A stretch of DNA of 64,000 bases from Lachnospiraceae bacterium (GTDB lineage: Bacteria; Bacillota; Clostridia; Lachnospirales; Lachnospiraceae): contig JAQXVT010000030.1 in NCBI GenBank assembly GCA_029225065.1, forward strand, positions 1 through 64,000, given 5' to 3'. Positions 52,691-60,726 of the stretch are shown here, piece by piece. The notes beneath the pieces are model-generated. The model had not been told where the DNA came from. It saw only the letters and a list, made by a program, of their open reading frames with translations, and did not search any database. Numbering within the stretch: the stretch's first letter is position 1; each line of letters opens with the position of its first letter. The position numbers and the translations under genes are program-made.

Positions 52691-53518
52691 TCACGAATTC
52701 AAAAACTCCTTCAGCACCTCTTTCAAAATCCGCTCCTGATCCTTTGGATCCATCTGGCGCAGCAGCTCCGCGCGGCCATCCCGTTCCCGGTCATGCTCCG
52801 CCGCAGCCTCCTGCATGCCGGTCTTTATCCGTGAAAGATTTTCCTTCAGCTCACGCTTTTCCCGCTGTGCTCTCGTCTCCTGCGCAGCTGCTGCCGCTGT
52901 TTCTGCTCTCGCACGACGTTTTGCCCGTCTTCCTTCTGCTACGGAAACGATCGGAGCGGCAGCCTTCGCTGCCTCCTCATAGGCAGATTCCATGCCTGCT
53001 TCACTGTAATCCTTTACGGCTCCGCTGTTCTGCAGATAATCCGTCAGAGAAATTTCAAGCGCTTCGCGCTGATAAGACGTGTCGGAAATTCCATATGCTG
53101 CCGCTGTGAGCGCTGCTGCCAGTATTCCCATCCAAAAATACGTATTTCCACGGATCAGTTCACTGCCGTCATGCCACAGGGACATCGTACCTGCAAAAGC
53201 GCAGAGTACACTGACTGCCAGACAGATCAGACCGATCCTTTTCCACTGGTGCAGGTTCATCCCCCAGAACCGATATTCCATCAGATTTCTGCGGATCAAT
53301 GCCTGTACGTCGCCAACCTTTTCATTGAGATGCGTGCAGTACTGAAAACGCTGACGCAGCTGCACGAGGAAACGCCCCGACGCCTCACCGGTATTGCGGG
53401 TATCACGAATCAGTCCGGCGTACACCTGCTTTAGTATCAGCTGGCTGACTACACCGACTGCGCAGGCTGCCGCCAGAACGTAAAGTAACACATTGCGGTC
53501 CATAATGAATTCTAACAT
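52691..53518 (-). CDS. Hypothetical membrane protein with cytoplasmic coiled coil
   Basis: A 275-residue protein. One membrane helix lies near the N-terminus (about 9-29), and two lie centrally (about 95-112 and 126-144). The C-terminal half (~165-275) is charged, Ala/Glu/Arg-rich and predicted to form a coiled coil. I do not recognise a family. The helix pattern faintly recalls pilus/secretion TadC-like proteins, but no motif supports that. The ATG at 53518 follows GGGGGATTCCGT. It has its own promoter (53634-53661) and terminator, so it is a single-gene unit. Confidence 0.6.
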   Translation of the reverse strand: MLEFIMDRNVLLYVLAAACAVGVVSQLILKQVYAGLIRDTRNTGEASGRFLVQLRQRFQYCTHLNEKVGDVQALIRRNLMEYRFWGMNLHQWKRIGLICLAVSVLCAFAGTMSLWHDGSELIRGNTYFWMGILAAALTAAAYGISDTSYQREALEISLTDYLQNSGAVKDYSEAGMESAYEEAAKAAAPIVSVAEGRRAKRRARAETAAAAAQETRAQREKRELKENLSRIKTGMQEAAAEHDRERDGRAELLRQMDPKDQERILKEVLKEFLNS

Positions 53519-53886
53519 ACGGAATCCCCCTTCTTGGCTTTTTCAACGCTCCGGGATTCTCTTCCCGGATGGTTTTATGCTTTAAGCAGACCCCCGCGAC
53601 GGCGCCTTCGCTCTCGCCCGCTCAAGTACCGCCATTATAGACGCAAAAATCTGATTTGCAAAGAAAAATCGTTCGACTTTTTCTTGCATTTCTTGCGGTA
53701 CGGGCACTTTTTCAGAGGGATTTCATATCTTTTCACGTTCTGAACGCATGCTTTTTATCCTGTGCTTGCTGCTGACGTGCGGCTGATTTCACAGCCCTTT
53801 TCCATACACGTTTCAAGTCTTTTCTGCGCTCTCACGAACACAGGCGTTTTGCAGCTTATGTCCGAATTTTTTCGTACGTTTGATCT
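53519..53886. other. Intergenic region between two single-gene units
   Basis: It contains the minus-strand promoter at 53634-53661 and a short G/C-rich leader (GAGCGGGCGAGAGCGAAGG on the minus strand). No gene was seen. Confidence 0.5.
53634..53661 (-). promoter_or_regulatory. Promoter of the hypothetical membrane-protein gene
   Basis: On the minus strand, TTGCAA (53656-53661), a 16-nt spacer and TATAAT (53634-53639). Confidence 0.65.
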
Positions 53887-54747
53887 TCAATGCTGCACCG
53901 GAATCTCCCCATATGCTTCCCCGATCTTTTCGCCGTTCAGCAAATACGCTTTCATCTTTCGCTGCAGCGATGTCTCCTCCGGCAGCTCCTCAAGCGGCAG
54001 ATCCTTTCTCTTAAAAACCCACTCGAGGAAATCGTCCGCGTCCTGATTCCAGCTCTTTACTTCAAAACGATTCTGAAACTGCAAAATACGGCTTCCCTCC
54101 GGCAGCAGTTCCTTTAGCGCAGGACTTAACAGCCAGGAATCGCAGGCAAATTTACTGCCAGCCGTCTTTGGAAAATGCTCTGCAAAAAACTGCTCCGCCA
54201 TCCGAAATGATTCGTCACACCGCTCCGTCGATAAATCTGCATCCGACGGGATATGCACATGAAGAAGATACGGAGAGTCTTTCTCCGACTGTGCCATTCC
54301 TGCATTTTCACCCTCCTCAGAAACAATCTCAAACTCCAGCTCTCCAAGCCGGAATAAAAGCAGAGAAAGCTGTCTTCCTGTCCAGAAATCACGGTCAAAT
54401 CCGCAGCACCCAAAGCTCACCTCATGCTCCTTCAGAAACCGTGTGAAGCACTTCATTGTATCCGCAAAAATCTTCTCCGGAATTTTTTCTTCTATATATA
54501 ATGCATGAGAATCCTGCATCGCACGCATCATACACGCCAGAATCTTCATACCATCCGCGTCCGGCGCGTACTTCTCTTTCAGACGTGTGCGTGCGTCCTG
54601 CCATTTCTCCGGATCCGTCAGTAAATGAATATCACGCCACGTTTCCTCATCCTCATCCAGCTGTATCTGCTCCAGACGCTCCACCACTTCTGCCGGAAAG
54701 TCCAGCAGGTTATAAAGTTCCTCTAATGAAATTTTTTTCTTGTCCAT
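53887..54747 (-). CDS. GNAT-like acyltransferase domain protein (NAT_N/GNAT_C type)
   Basis: A 286-residue soluble protein. An all-helical N-terminal part (ISLEELYNLLDFPAEVVERLEQI, about 1-130) is followed by an alpha/beta C-terminal part (LLHVHIPSDADLSTERCDESFRMAEQFF) and SKFACDSWLLSPALKELLPEGSRILQFQNRFEV. This matches, from memory, the clostridial family annotated as acyltransferase domain-containing protein (DUF5596). The acceptor is unknown. The ATG follows TGGGAGGAACAC. Upstream lies a type-A HP1 in the leader. Confidence 0.7.
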   Translation of the reverse strand: MDKKKISLEELYNLLDFPAEVVERLEQIQLDEDEETWRDIHLLTDPEKWQDARTRLKEKYAPDADGMKILACMMRAMQDSHALYIEEKIPEKIFADTMKCFTRFLKEHEVSFGCCGFDRDFWTGRQLSLLLFRLGELEFEIVSEEGENAGMAQSEKDSPYLLHVHIPSDADLSTERCDESFRMAEQFFAEHFPKTAGSKFACDSWLLSPALKELLPEGSRILQFQNRFEVKSWNQDADDFLEWVFKRKDLPLEELPEETSLQRKMKAYLLNGEKIGEAYGEIPVQH

Positions 54748-54776
54748 GTGTTCCTCCCAATGGTATTATCTGTGTA

Positions 54777-54799
54777 AAGCAGACATTCGCAATCCGCTT
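54777..54799 (+). repeat. Type-A repeat, HP1 only
   Basis: AAGCAGAC, loop ATTCGCA, ATCCGCTT: the right arm is the consensus while the left arm has two changes, so the stem is weakened. It lies just upstream of the acyltransferase gene. Confidence 0.7.
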
Positions 54800-54830
54800 C
54801 GCTCTTCTACGCAGGAATGCCCATCCCGGT

Positions 54831-54860
54831 CAAAAACGGGTCTGGCTTGTTACCAGACCC
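54831..54860 (-). terminator. Terminator of mtnN
   Basis: On the minus strand, a perfect 8-bp stem GGGTCTGG/CCAGACCC around TAACAAG, followed by GTTTTTG. On the plus strand TGATCTTCTTTTTTC follows. Confidence 0.72.
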
Positions 54861-54964
54861 TGATCTTCTTTTTTCTATATTCTTAATCTGTCTACTGCTG
54901 CATCAGCCACAGTAACTTCATAAAATAATGCCGTCAAAACGGTTTGCGCTATAGCATTCCTCGT

Positions 54965-55663
54965 TTAGCAGGCCCCGAGAAATCCCTCTACCAGACGCAC
55001 GCAGTGCTCTGCTGCCTTCTTCTCAAAGGACGGGTAATCCTCGCTCGCACTGTCGTCCGCCTTATCGGAGATCGCACGCAGGATGACAAACGGAATTTCA
55101 TTCAGATACGCAGCCTGTGCAATTGCAGCACCTTCCATTTCTGTGCAGAATCCATGGAACTGTTCCGTAATTCGATTCTTTACTGCCTTATCTGCGACAA
55201 ACTGATCGCCGCTCACGATACGACCACGGAACACCTTGATCTCCGGATTTACCTTCTCGCATACCTTCTCAGCCAAATCTGCCATTGTCTTGTCTGCCTC
55301 AAACGAAAATACATCCATCTGCGGAATCTGCCCCGGCTCATATCCGAAATTGACCGCATCCATATCATGATGTACCACATCGGTTGAAATCACGATGTCT
55401 CCGATGTTAATCTCTGCGTTCAGGGAACCTGCGATTCCTGTATTGATCACGCCGTCGACACCAAACTCATCCGCCAGAATCTGTGTGCAGACCGCTGCGT
55501 TTACCTTGCCGATTCCGCTTCTTACGACGACTACCTCTTTGCCGTTTAAAATTCCCTCACAGAAATTCATCCGCGCCTTTTTTACTTCCCGTTTGATCTC
55601 CATATCTGCTTTCAGCCGCGCAACTTCTACTTCCATCGCGCCGATAATTCCGATTTTTTTCAT
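54965..55663 (-). CDS. mtnN: 5'-methylthioadenosine/S-adenosylhomocysteine nucleosidase
   Basis: A 232-residue nucleosidase (Pfs) that cleaves methylthioadenosine and S-adenosylhomocysteine to adenine and a thioribose, recycling SAM by-products. Seen: KKIGIIGAMEVEVARL (catalytic Glu12-type), GVINTGIAGSL, VSGDQFVADK, TEMEGAAIAQAAYLNEIPFVILRAISDKADD (substrate Met-Glu and catalytic Asp). The length is standard. The ATG at 55663 follows TGAGGATTTCAAAC; an earlier in-frame ATG at 55678 has no site. It is transcribed alone from a promoter with a palindromic -10 region. Confidence 0.97.
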   Translation of the reverse strand: MKKIGIIGAMEVEVARLKADMEIKREVKKARMNFCEGILNGKEVVVVRSGIGKVNAAVCTQILADEFGVDGVINTGIAGSLNAEINIGDIVISTDVVHHDMDAVNFGYEPGQIPQMDVFSFEADKTMADLAEKVCEKVNPEIKVFRGRIVSGDQFVADKAVKNRITEQFHGFCTEMEGAAIAQAAYLNEIPFVILRAISDKADDSASEDYPSFEKKAAEHCVRLVEGFLGAC

Positions 55664-55792
55664 GTTTGAAATCCTCACTTTCTATTTCTCGTATTTGTTT
55701 TTGCTTTCTATCTTACCGTCCACTTCCTGTCGGTGATATCTTCGCCATTGATTCCTTCGTTTTTTGCACACATCCGCTTTAATTACACACTC

Positions 55793-55821
55793 ATTATAAT
55801 GAGTTGCTGCTGATATTACAA
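55793..55821 (-). promoter_or_regulatory. Promoter of mtnN with palindromic -10
   Basis: On the minus strand, TTGTAA (55816-55821), a 17-nt spacer and TATAAT (55793-55798). The -10 is at the centre of a perfect 14-bp palindrome, CTCATTATAATGAG (55790-55803), which could be an operator. Confidence 0.7.
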
Positions 55822-55854
55822 GAAGAAGGTTTCATACTTTCTGTTTATAACGCC

Positions 55855-55907
55855 CTAATTAAAACGAATATTCGCAATCCGCCCCGGAACTTACTTGCCT
55901 CGGTTAA
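55855..55907 (+). repeat. Type-A repeat, partial copy
   Basis: The left part of HP1 (AAACGAATATTCGCAATCCGCC), then directly the HP3 3' end and tail (ACTTACTTGCCTCGGTTAAA). The middle is deleted. Confidence 0.65.
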
Positions 55908-55914
55908 AAACCAC

Positions 55915-55943
55915 TTGATTAACTTTCTCAAAAACGCTATACT
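55915..55943 (+). promoter_or_regulatory. Promoter of the TSCPD-domain gene
   Basis: TTGATT (55915-55920), a 17-nt spacer and TATACT (55938-55943), giving a ~215-nt leader before the start at 56164. Confidence 0.62.
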
Positions 55944-56079
55944 AGGTGGGCGGGGAACATTTCTGAATCTGTAGTTTTTCTGCGGTCCAGATTATGGCCG
56001 ATATTTTATCAAATAAAAATTTTACTATAGCAGATCTATAAAATAATGCATCCATTCATACTCTGACAGAACCAAAGCA

Positions 56080-56116
56080 AAGCGGATATTCCAAATTCGC
56101 TTCACCAGTTGGTTAA
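56080..56116 (+). repeat. Type-A repeat, mini copy in the TSCPD gene leader
   Basis: HP1 AAGCGGAT.../ATTCGCTT with one G-U pair (56080-56102), followed within 8 nt by GGTTAAAT. It is in the same orientation as the mRNA, ~50 nt before the start codon. Confidence 0.7.
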
Positions 56117-56163
56117 ATGCAATTTTTCCGGGTTTGCTATAAGCATAAAGGGAGGAAATTACT

Positions 56164-56406
56164 ATGGTATATAAAACAAAAGGTACCTGCTCTTCAGAGA
56201 TTCATGTAGATCTGAACGGCGATACGATCGAGCATGTAACATTCGTCGGCGGCTGCTCCGGAAATACCCAGGGCGTTGCCAAGCTGGTAGAAGGCATGAA
56301 CGCAGAAGAAGCAATCGCACGTCTGGAAGGAATTCGCTGCGGCATCCGTCCGACTTCCTGTCCGGATCAGCTTGCAAAAGCACTGAAGCAGGCACTCGGA
56401 AAGTAA
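56164..56406 (+). CDS. TIGR03905-type TSCPD domain protein
   Basis: An 80-residue protein consisting of a single TSCPD domain: MVYKTKGTCSSEIHVDLNGD, VTFVGGCSGNTQGVAKLVEGM and the C-terminal IRCGIRPTSCPDQLAKALKQ with the name-giving TSCPD motif. Conserved cysteines (C9, C31, C59, C67) suggest metal or redox binding. The domain also ends some B12-dependent ribonucleotide reductases. The free-standing form's role is unknown. The ATG follows AAAGGGAGGAAATTACT. It is a single-gene unit with a terminator. Confidence 0.9.
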   Translation: MVYKTKGTCSSEIHVDLNGDTIEHVTFVGGCSGNTQGVAKLVEGMNAEEAIARLEGIRCGIRPTSCPDQLAKALKQALGK

Positions 56407-56408
56407 AT

Positions 56409-56443
56409 AACAGGGCAGAACTTTTCTGAGTTCTGCCCTGTTT
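56409..56443. terminator. Bidirectional terminator between the TSCPD gene and accA
   Basis: A perfect stem AACAGGGCAGAACT/AGTTCTGCCCTGTT (14 bp) with a TTTCTG loop. It lies 3 nt after the TSCPD stop and ~25 nt after the accA stop on the other strand, so it ends both converging units. Confidence 0.85.
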
Positions 56444-56467
56444 ACGTTCAAAATCATCTCTTTATTT

Positions 56468-57265
56468 TTACATACTCCTGAATTTCTGATATCGCTCTTC
56501 CCGGATTTCTTCTCCCGTTTTCTTATCATACCGTTCCAGAAAATCAATAATTTCTGCTCGCATTTTTTCTTTCTGTGAACAGTCAGCGTCTTCCTCCAGA
56601 ACCTTATCAATCACTCCGAGTTCTTTCAGCTCTCCTGCCGTCAGCTTCATCACTTCCGCCGCTTCTGCCGCGCGCTTTCCATTTTTCCACAGAATCGCCG
56701 CAAAGCCCTCCGGAGCGAGAATCGAATAAACAGAATTCTCCAGCATCCACACCTCGTTTGCCACTGCAAGCGCCAGTGCACCTCCGGAGCCTCCCTCTCC
56801 GACAATGATGGACAGCACCGGAACTGTCAGGCCCGCAAGTTCAAAGAGATTCCGCGCGATCGCTTCTCCCTGCCCACGCTCCTCTGCCTCTACTCCGCAG
56901 AATGCACCCGGTGTATCCACAAATAAAAGAATCGGCCGCCCGAATTTCTCTGCCTGCTTCATCAGCCGCAGCGCCTTGCGGTATCCTTCCGGATTCGGCA
57001 TTCCAAAATTTCGGAGTTTATTTTCCTTTGTGCTTCTTCCCTTCTGCTCACCGATCACGGTCACATATCGCTTACCGATCTGTGCAATTCCGCCGATTAC
57101 TGCCCGGTCATCTCCGTACAGCCGGTCACCGTGCAGCTCCAGAAATCGGTCAAAAACGGTATTGATATAATCACCGGATACCAGGCGTGTCATACTGCGC
57201 GCTGCCTGTACACGGTCCCAGGCGGTCAGTCCCTGTGAGGCTGTTTCTTTCTCATTTAACTGCAA
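56468..57265 (-). CDS. accA: Acetyl-CoA carboxylase carboxyltransferase subunit alpha
   Basis: A 265-residue alpha subunit, which with AccD moves the carboxyl group from biotin to acetyl-CoA. Seen: FLELHGDRLYGDDRAVIGGIAQIGKRYVTVIGEQKG, NFGMPNPEGYRKALRLMKQAEKFGRPILLFVDTPGAFCG, EERGQGEAIARNLFELAG and GEGGSGGALALAVANEVWMLENSVYSILAPEGFA. The start is most likely a TTG at 57265 (MQLNEKE) after GGGGGATGACAAG. It is the last gene of the fatty-acid operon, 58 nt past accD, with a repeat hairpin in between. Confidence 0.96.
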   Translation of the reverse strand: MQLNEKETASQGLTAWDRVQAARSMTRLVSGDYINTVFDRFLELHGDRLYGDDRAVIGGIAQIGKRYVTVIGEQKGRSTKENKLRNFGMPNPEGYRKALRLMKQAEKFGRPILLFVDTPGAFCGVEAEERGQGEAIARNLFELAGLTVPVLSIIVGEGGSGGALALAVANEVWMLENSVYSILAPEGFAAILWKNGKRAAEAAEVMKLTAGELKELGVIDKVLEEDADCSQKEKMRAEIIDFLERYDKKTGEEIREERYQKFRSM

Positions 57266-57302
57266 CTTGTCATCCCCCTGTTTTTCTACGCTTTCTGCTG
57301 TA

Positions 57303-57325
57303 AAACGGACATTTGCAATCCGTTT
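57303..57325 (+). repeat. Type-A repeat HP1 overlapping the accD stop
   Basis: AAACGGAC, loop ATTTGCA, ATCCGTTT. The consensus AAGC/GCTT pairs are replaced by AAAC/GTTT, so pairing is kept (a compensatory change), with one C-A mismatch next to the loop. Its right arm covers the accD stop codon (57324-57326). Confidence 0.75.
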
Positions 57326-58205
57326 ATTGCCCGCTGCTTCGCAGCAAAAATTCCAGTGTTGCCCGCATTTTTTCTCTCTTTACGATTCGATCCACAAAGC
57401 CGTGGCGCTGCAGAAATTCCGCGCTCTGAAATCCATCCGGCAGCTTCTGGCCGATCGTCTGACGGATCACACGCGCGCCCGCAAAACCGATCATTGCACC
57501 CGGCTCTGCCAAAATTACATCTCCCAGCATTGCAAAGCTTGCTGTCACACCTCCAAATGTCGGATCAGTGAGCACGGAAATATAAAATCCTCCGCTTTCA
57601 CTGTAGCGCTTCAGAGCCTGTGACACCTTTGCCATCTGCATCAACGACACAATTCCTTCCTGCATGCGTGCTCCGCCGGAACAGCAATATAAAACAACCG
57701 GAAGCTTTTCCTGCTCTGCGCGCTCAACCATCCGTGTCAGCCGTTCACCAACTGCCCATCCCATACTGCCCATAAGAAAATCCGGCGACATCGCACCGAG
57801 CGCGACCGGAATTCCTCTGATCGCTGCCTTTCCGGTCAAAACTGCATCTGCCAGCCCTGTTTTGGCGCGCAGCTGCTCCAGTTTTTCCTCATATTCCGGA
57901 AAATCCAGAGGATTTCCCCCGCACAGACCTGCGTCCCACTCCTCAAAGGAATGCACATCTGCTGTCATTCGTATCCTGGTCAGCGGATCGACCCGAAAAT
58001 AAGCACCGCATTTCGGGCAGCTGTACCAGCTGTCGCGCACATCCTTTTCATACAGAATTTTTTTACAGGAGCCGCATTTTCGAAACATTCCATCCGGTAC
58101 CTGCGGAAGAGGCTCCGACCATGTTTCCCGTACATTCCCCATTTCCTTCTGACTGCTGTTTTCAGCTTCTGCTGCAGCAGGTCTTTTGAATTTATCTCTG
58201 AGCAT
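57324..58205 (-). CDS. accD: Acetyl-CoA carboxylase carboxyltransferase subunit beta
   Basis: A 293-residue beta subunit. The N-terminal zinc finger is present (CGSCKKILYEKDVRDSWYSCPKC, four cysteines). The crotonase-fold domain follows with IRGIPVALGAMSPDFLMGSMGWAVGERLTRMVERA, VLYCCSGGARMQEGIVSLMQMAK, VLTDPTFGGVTASFAMLGDVILAEPGAMIGFAG and ARVIRQTIGQKLPDGFQSAEFL. The ATG at 58205 (MLRDKFKRP) follows AAGGAAACTTGG and overlaps the accC end by 14 nt. The frame is open to 58310 but lacks a better start. Confidence 0.96.
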   Translation of the reverse strand: MLRDKFKRPAAAEAENSSQKEMGNVRETWSEPLPQVPDGMFRKCGSCKKILYEKDVRDSWYSCPKCGAYFRVDPLTRIRMTADVHSFEEWDAGLCGGNPLDFPEYEEKLEQLRAKTGLADAVLTGKAAIRGIPVALGAMSPDFLMGSMGWAVGERLTRMVERAEQEKLPVVLYCCSGGARMQEGIVSLMQMAKVSQALKRYSESGGFYISVLTDPTFGGVTASFAMLGDVILAEPGAMIGFAGARVIRQTIGQKLPDGFQSAEFLQRHGFVDRIVKREKMRATLEFLLRSSGQ

Positions 58206-59562
58206 CCAAGTTTCCTTTCTGTCTGCCAAACGATAACATTTCATTAATTGCACGCATATCTGCTTCTGCAAACTCCGCACTTCCCACCAGTTCATACAGG
58301 AAATCCACATTTGTCGTAATTCCTTCTATAACCAGCTCTCCGAGCGCACTCCTCATTTTCTGGATTGCTTCGTCACGTGATGGTGCATGCACAATCAGTT
58401 TGACCAGCATCGAATCGTAAAACGGCGGTACCTCATACCCCTGATACAGCGCGGTGTCCACGCGCACACCATTTCCTCCAGGCAAATGCAGTCCGGTAAT
58501 TTTCCCGGCGTTTGGCAGAAAACAACGCTCTGGATCTTCCGCAGTAATTCTGCATTCTATTGCATGCCCCAAACAGTGAATCTCCGACTGCGCTCTGGAA
58601 AGTGGCTCTCCTGCTGCAATCCGAATCATTTCTTTCACCAAATCAATCCCTGTCACCAGTTCCGTCACCGGATGCTCCACCTGAATCCGTGTGTTCATTT
58701 CCATAAAATAAAAATTCTGCTCGTCATCCACCAGAAACTCAACCGTTCCCGCGCTCCAGTAACCGGCTGCTCTCGCTGCCTGTACCGCTGCCTTGCCCAT
58801 TTTTCTGCGTGTCTCTTCCTTTAAAAACGGAGACGGCGTCTCCTCAATCATCTTCTGATGGCGGCGCTGGATTGTACAGTCACGCTCACCAAGCTGAATG
58901 ATATTTCCATTCTTGTCTCCCAGCACCTGAAATTCAATATGCTGCGCGCCGCTTAATAATTTCTCCACATACATCTGACCATCGCCAAATGACTGACGCG
59001 CTTCTCTTTGTGCCACCGCAAACAGCTCCGCAAATTCCTCTTTCGACGCGGCCTCACGCATTCCTTTTCCGCCGCCTCCGGCGGACGCCTTGATCATCAC
59101 CGGATAACCGATCTCATCCGCAAATGCCTGTGCAACTTCTGCATCCTCCGTTGCCTCTTTCATTCCCGGAATGACAGGAACGCCTGCCGCTATCATCGTC
59201 TTCCGTGCCTGCGATTTGTCTCCCATTTTTTCAATGCATTCCGGAGACGGCCCGATAAAATCAATGCCGCACTGCTGGCACATCCGTGCAAATTTTGTGT
59301 TTTCAGAGAGAAATCCAAATCCCGGATGCACTGCCTGTGCTCCACTGACGATTGCCGCACTCAGCACCTGTTCCATGTTCAGATAACTTTCCGCCGGACG
59401 CGGCGGACCGATACAGATACATTCATCCGCAAGCTGCGCATGCAGCGCTTCCCGGTCTGCCGTCGAACACACCGCCACTGTTGCGATTCCAAGCTCTCTG
59501 CATGCGCGGATGATTCGCACCGCGATTTCGCCTCTGTTTGTAATCAAAATTTTCTGATACAT
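58192..59562 (-). CDS. accC: Acetyl-CoA carboxylase biotin carboxylase subunit
   Basis: A 456-residue biotin carboxylase that uses ATP and bicarbonate to carboxylate AccB-biotin. Motifs: KILITNRGEIAVRIIRACRELG, the ATP-grasp core YPVMIKASAGGGGKGMREA, ERDCTIQRRHQKMIEETPSP, MEMNTRIQVEHPVTELVTGIDLV (catalytic Glu and Arg), and GHAIECRITAEDP. The ATG at 59562 follows CAGGAGGAATT; further codons to 59613 are in frame but lack a site. It is between fabZ and accD. Confidence 0.97.
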   Translation of the reverse strand: MYQKILITNRGEIAVRIIRACRELGIATVAVCSTADREALHAQLADECICIGPPRPAESYLNMEQVLSAAIVSGAQAVHPGFGFLSENTKFARMCQQCGIDFIGPSPECIEKMGDKSQARKTMIAAGVPVIPGMKEATEDAEVAQAFADEIGYPVMIKASAGGGGKGMREAASKEEFAELFAVAQREARQSFGDGQMYVEKLLSGAQHIEFQVLGDKNGNIIQLGERDCTIQRRHQKMIEETPSPFLKEETRRKMGKAAVQAARAAGYWSAGTVEFLVDDEQNFYFMEMNTRIQVEHPVTELVTGIDLVKEMIRIAAGEPLSRAQSEIHCLGHAIECRITAEDPERCFLPNAGKITGLHLPGGNGVRVDTALYQGYEVPPFYDSMLVKLIVHAPSRDEAIQKMRSALGELVIEGITTNVDFLYELVGSAEFAEADMRAINEMLSFGRQKGNLDAQR

Positions 59563-59617
59563 AATTCCTCCTGTGGTTGATTCCTGCGCGCAACTGAACC
59601 ACATCATCTGCAAATCT

Positions 59618-60043
59618 CTACTGCACTACGAACGTCAATTCTGCCTCCGTGCATATCTCATCGTCCACATACGCCGTCGCTTTAGCCACACCAACCGGCC
59701 CTTTGATTTTCACCAGTTCCGTCTCCAGTCGCAGTACGTCCCCCGGCACTACCTTTCTGCGGAATCGTGCCTTATTGATTCCGCCAAAAAATGCAAGCTT
59801 TCCCTTATATTTCTCGCACGATAAAAGTGCTACCGCGCCGGTCTGTGCCAGTGCCTCGCAGATCAGCACGCCCGGCATAACCGGCTCCTGCGGAAAATGG
59901 CCTGCAAAAAACGGCTCATTATATGTTACAGCCTTACGTCCCACCGCACGCTTTCCAGACTCCAGTTCCTCGATCCGATCGATCAAAAGAAACGGCGCTC
60001 GGTGCGGCAGAATTTCCATAATCTGTTTTGTATTTAATTCCAT
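59618..60043 (-). CDS. fabZ: 3-hydroxyacyl-[acyl-carrier-protein] dehydratase
   Basis: A 141-residue hot-dog-fold dehydratase that removes water from 3-hydroxyacyl-ACP during chain elongation. Motifs: [58 protein letters not shown] with the active-site His (GHFP) and Glu (ICEALAQ). Length is standard. It lies 5 nt after accB with AGGAGTAGAAAAA before its ATG, inside the fab-acc operon. No fabA/fabN duplicate is visible in the window. Confidence 0.96.
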   Translation of the reverse strand: MELNTKQIMEILPHRAPFLLIDRIEELESGKRAVGRKAVTYNEPFFAGHFPQEPVMPGVLICEALAQTGAVALLSCEKYKGKLAFFGGINKARFRRKVVPGDVLRLETELVKIKGPVGVAKATAYVDDEICTEAELTFVVQ

Positions 60044-60048
60044 TTTTT

Positions 60049-60576
60049 CTACTCCTGTTCCTGACGAATTCGAATCAACGGCTGCCCATATTCCACCATC
60101 TGCTCATTTTCAACCATGATTGCTTCCACCACGCCGCTGCAGTCCGCATTTATCTCGTTCATCAGCTTCATCGCCTCAATAATTCCGATGGTCTGTCCTT
60201 TCTTTACGATATCCCCTGCCTTCACAAACGGCTCCGCATCCTCGGACGGTGCGGCGTAAAAAGTGCCGACCATTGGGCTGTCCTGCGTGTAGATCTGCGC
60301 GTGTGATGCTGTCTTTTCTTCGTCCTGTGGCTGTTCCGCAGATACATTTCTTTCTGACATTCTATTTACACATTCTTCCGCTGTGTGTGACTGTATCCCA
60401 TTCTTATACGGCATTGTATCTTCCTGCAACATTTTGTGCATTCGCGCATCCGGCTCTGTTCCCTGTTTTCCTTCAATTTTGATTCGCACATCCATATCCT
60501 GATACTCAAACAACGCCAGATCTGCTGCTTTTACATGATCGATTACAGTAAGAATTTCTTCCAGTTGAAAATTCAT
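60049..60576 (-). CDS. accB: Acetyl-CoA carboxylase biotin carboxyl carrier protein
   Basis: A 175-residue BCCP. The N-terminal helical region ([35 protein letters not shown]) binds the carboxylase. A flexible, Glu/Ser/Thr-rich linker is in the middle (~50-95). The biotinyl domain (from ~97, [23 protein letters not shown]) carries EAMKLMNEI, whose Lys is biotinylated. The ATG at 60576 follows AGGAGTACAAAATAT; an upstream start at 60627 is in frame but falls just inside the repeat-containing gap. It is downstream of fabF. Confidence 0.94.
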   Translation of the reverse strand: MNFQLEEILTVIDHVKAADLALFEYQDMDVRIKIEGKQGTEPDARMHKMLQEDTMPYKNGIQSHTAEECVNRMSERNVSAEQPQDEEKTASHAQIYTQDSPMVGTFYAAPSEDAEPFVKAGDIVKKGQTIGIIEAMKLMNEINADCSGVVEAIMVENEQMVEYGQPLIRIRQEQE

Positions 60577-60637
60577 ATATTTTGTACTCCTGATTTTATA
60601 TCGTATTCCTGTCAGACAGTCCTGCACCAGTCAGCCA

Positions 60638-60660
60638 AAGCGAATCTGTACAATTTGCTT
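60638..60660 (+). repeat. Type-A repeat HP1 between fabF and accB
   Basis: AAGCGAAT, loop CTGTACA, ATTTGCTT. Arm changes keep all eight pairs (one is G-U). Only HP1 remains. It sits inside the fab-acc operon. Confidence 0.7.
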
Positions 60661-60726
60661 CCCTATGCAGCCCGATCTATATCTGACAACCCGCGCTATT
60701 TATATGTGTACCTTTCTTTATGCATC

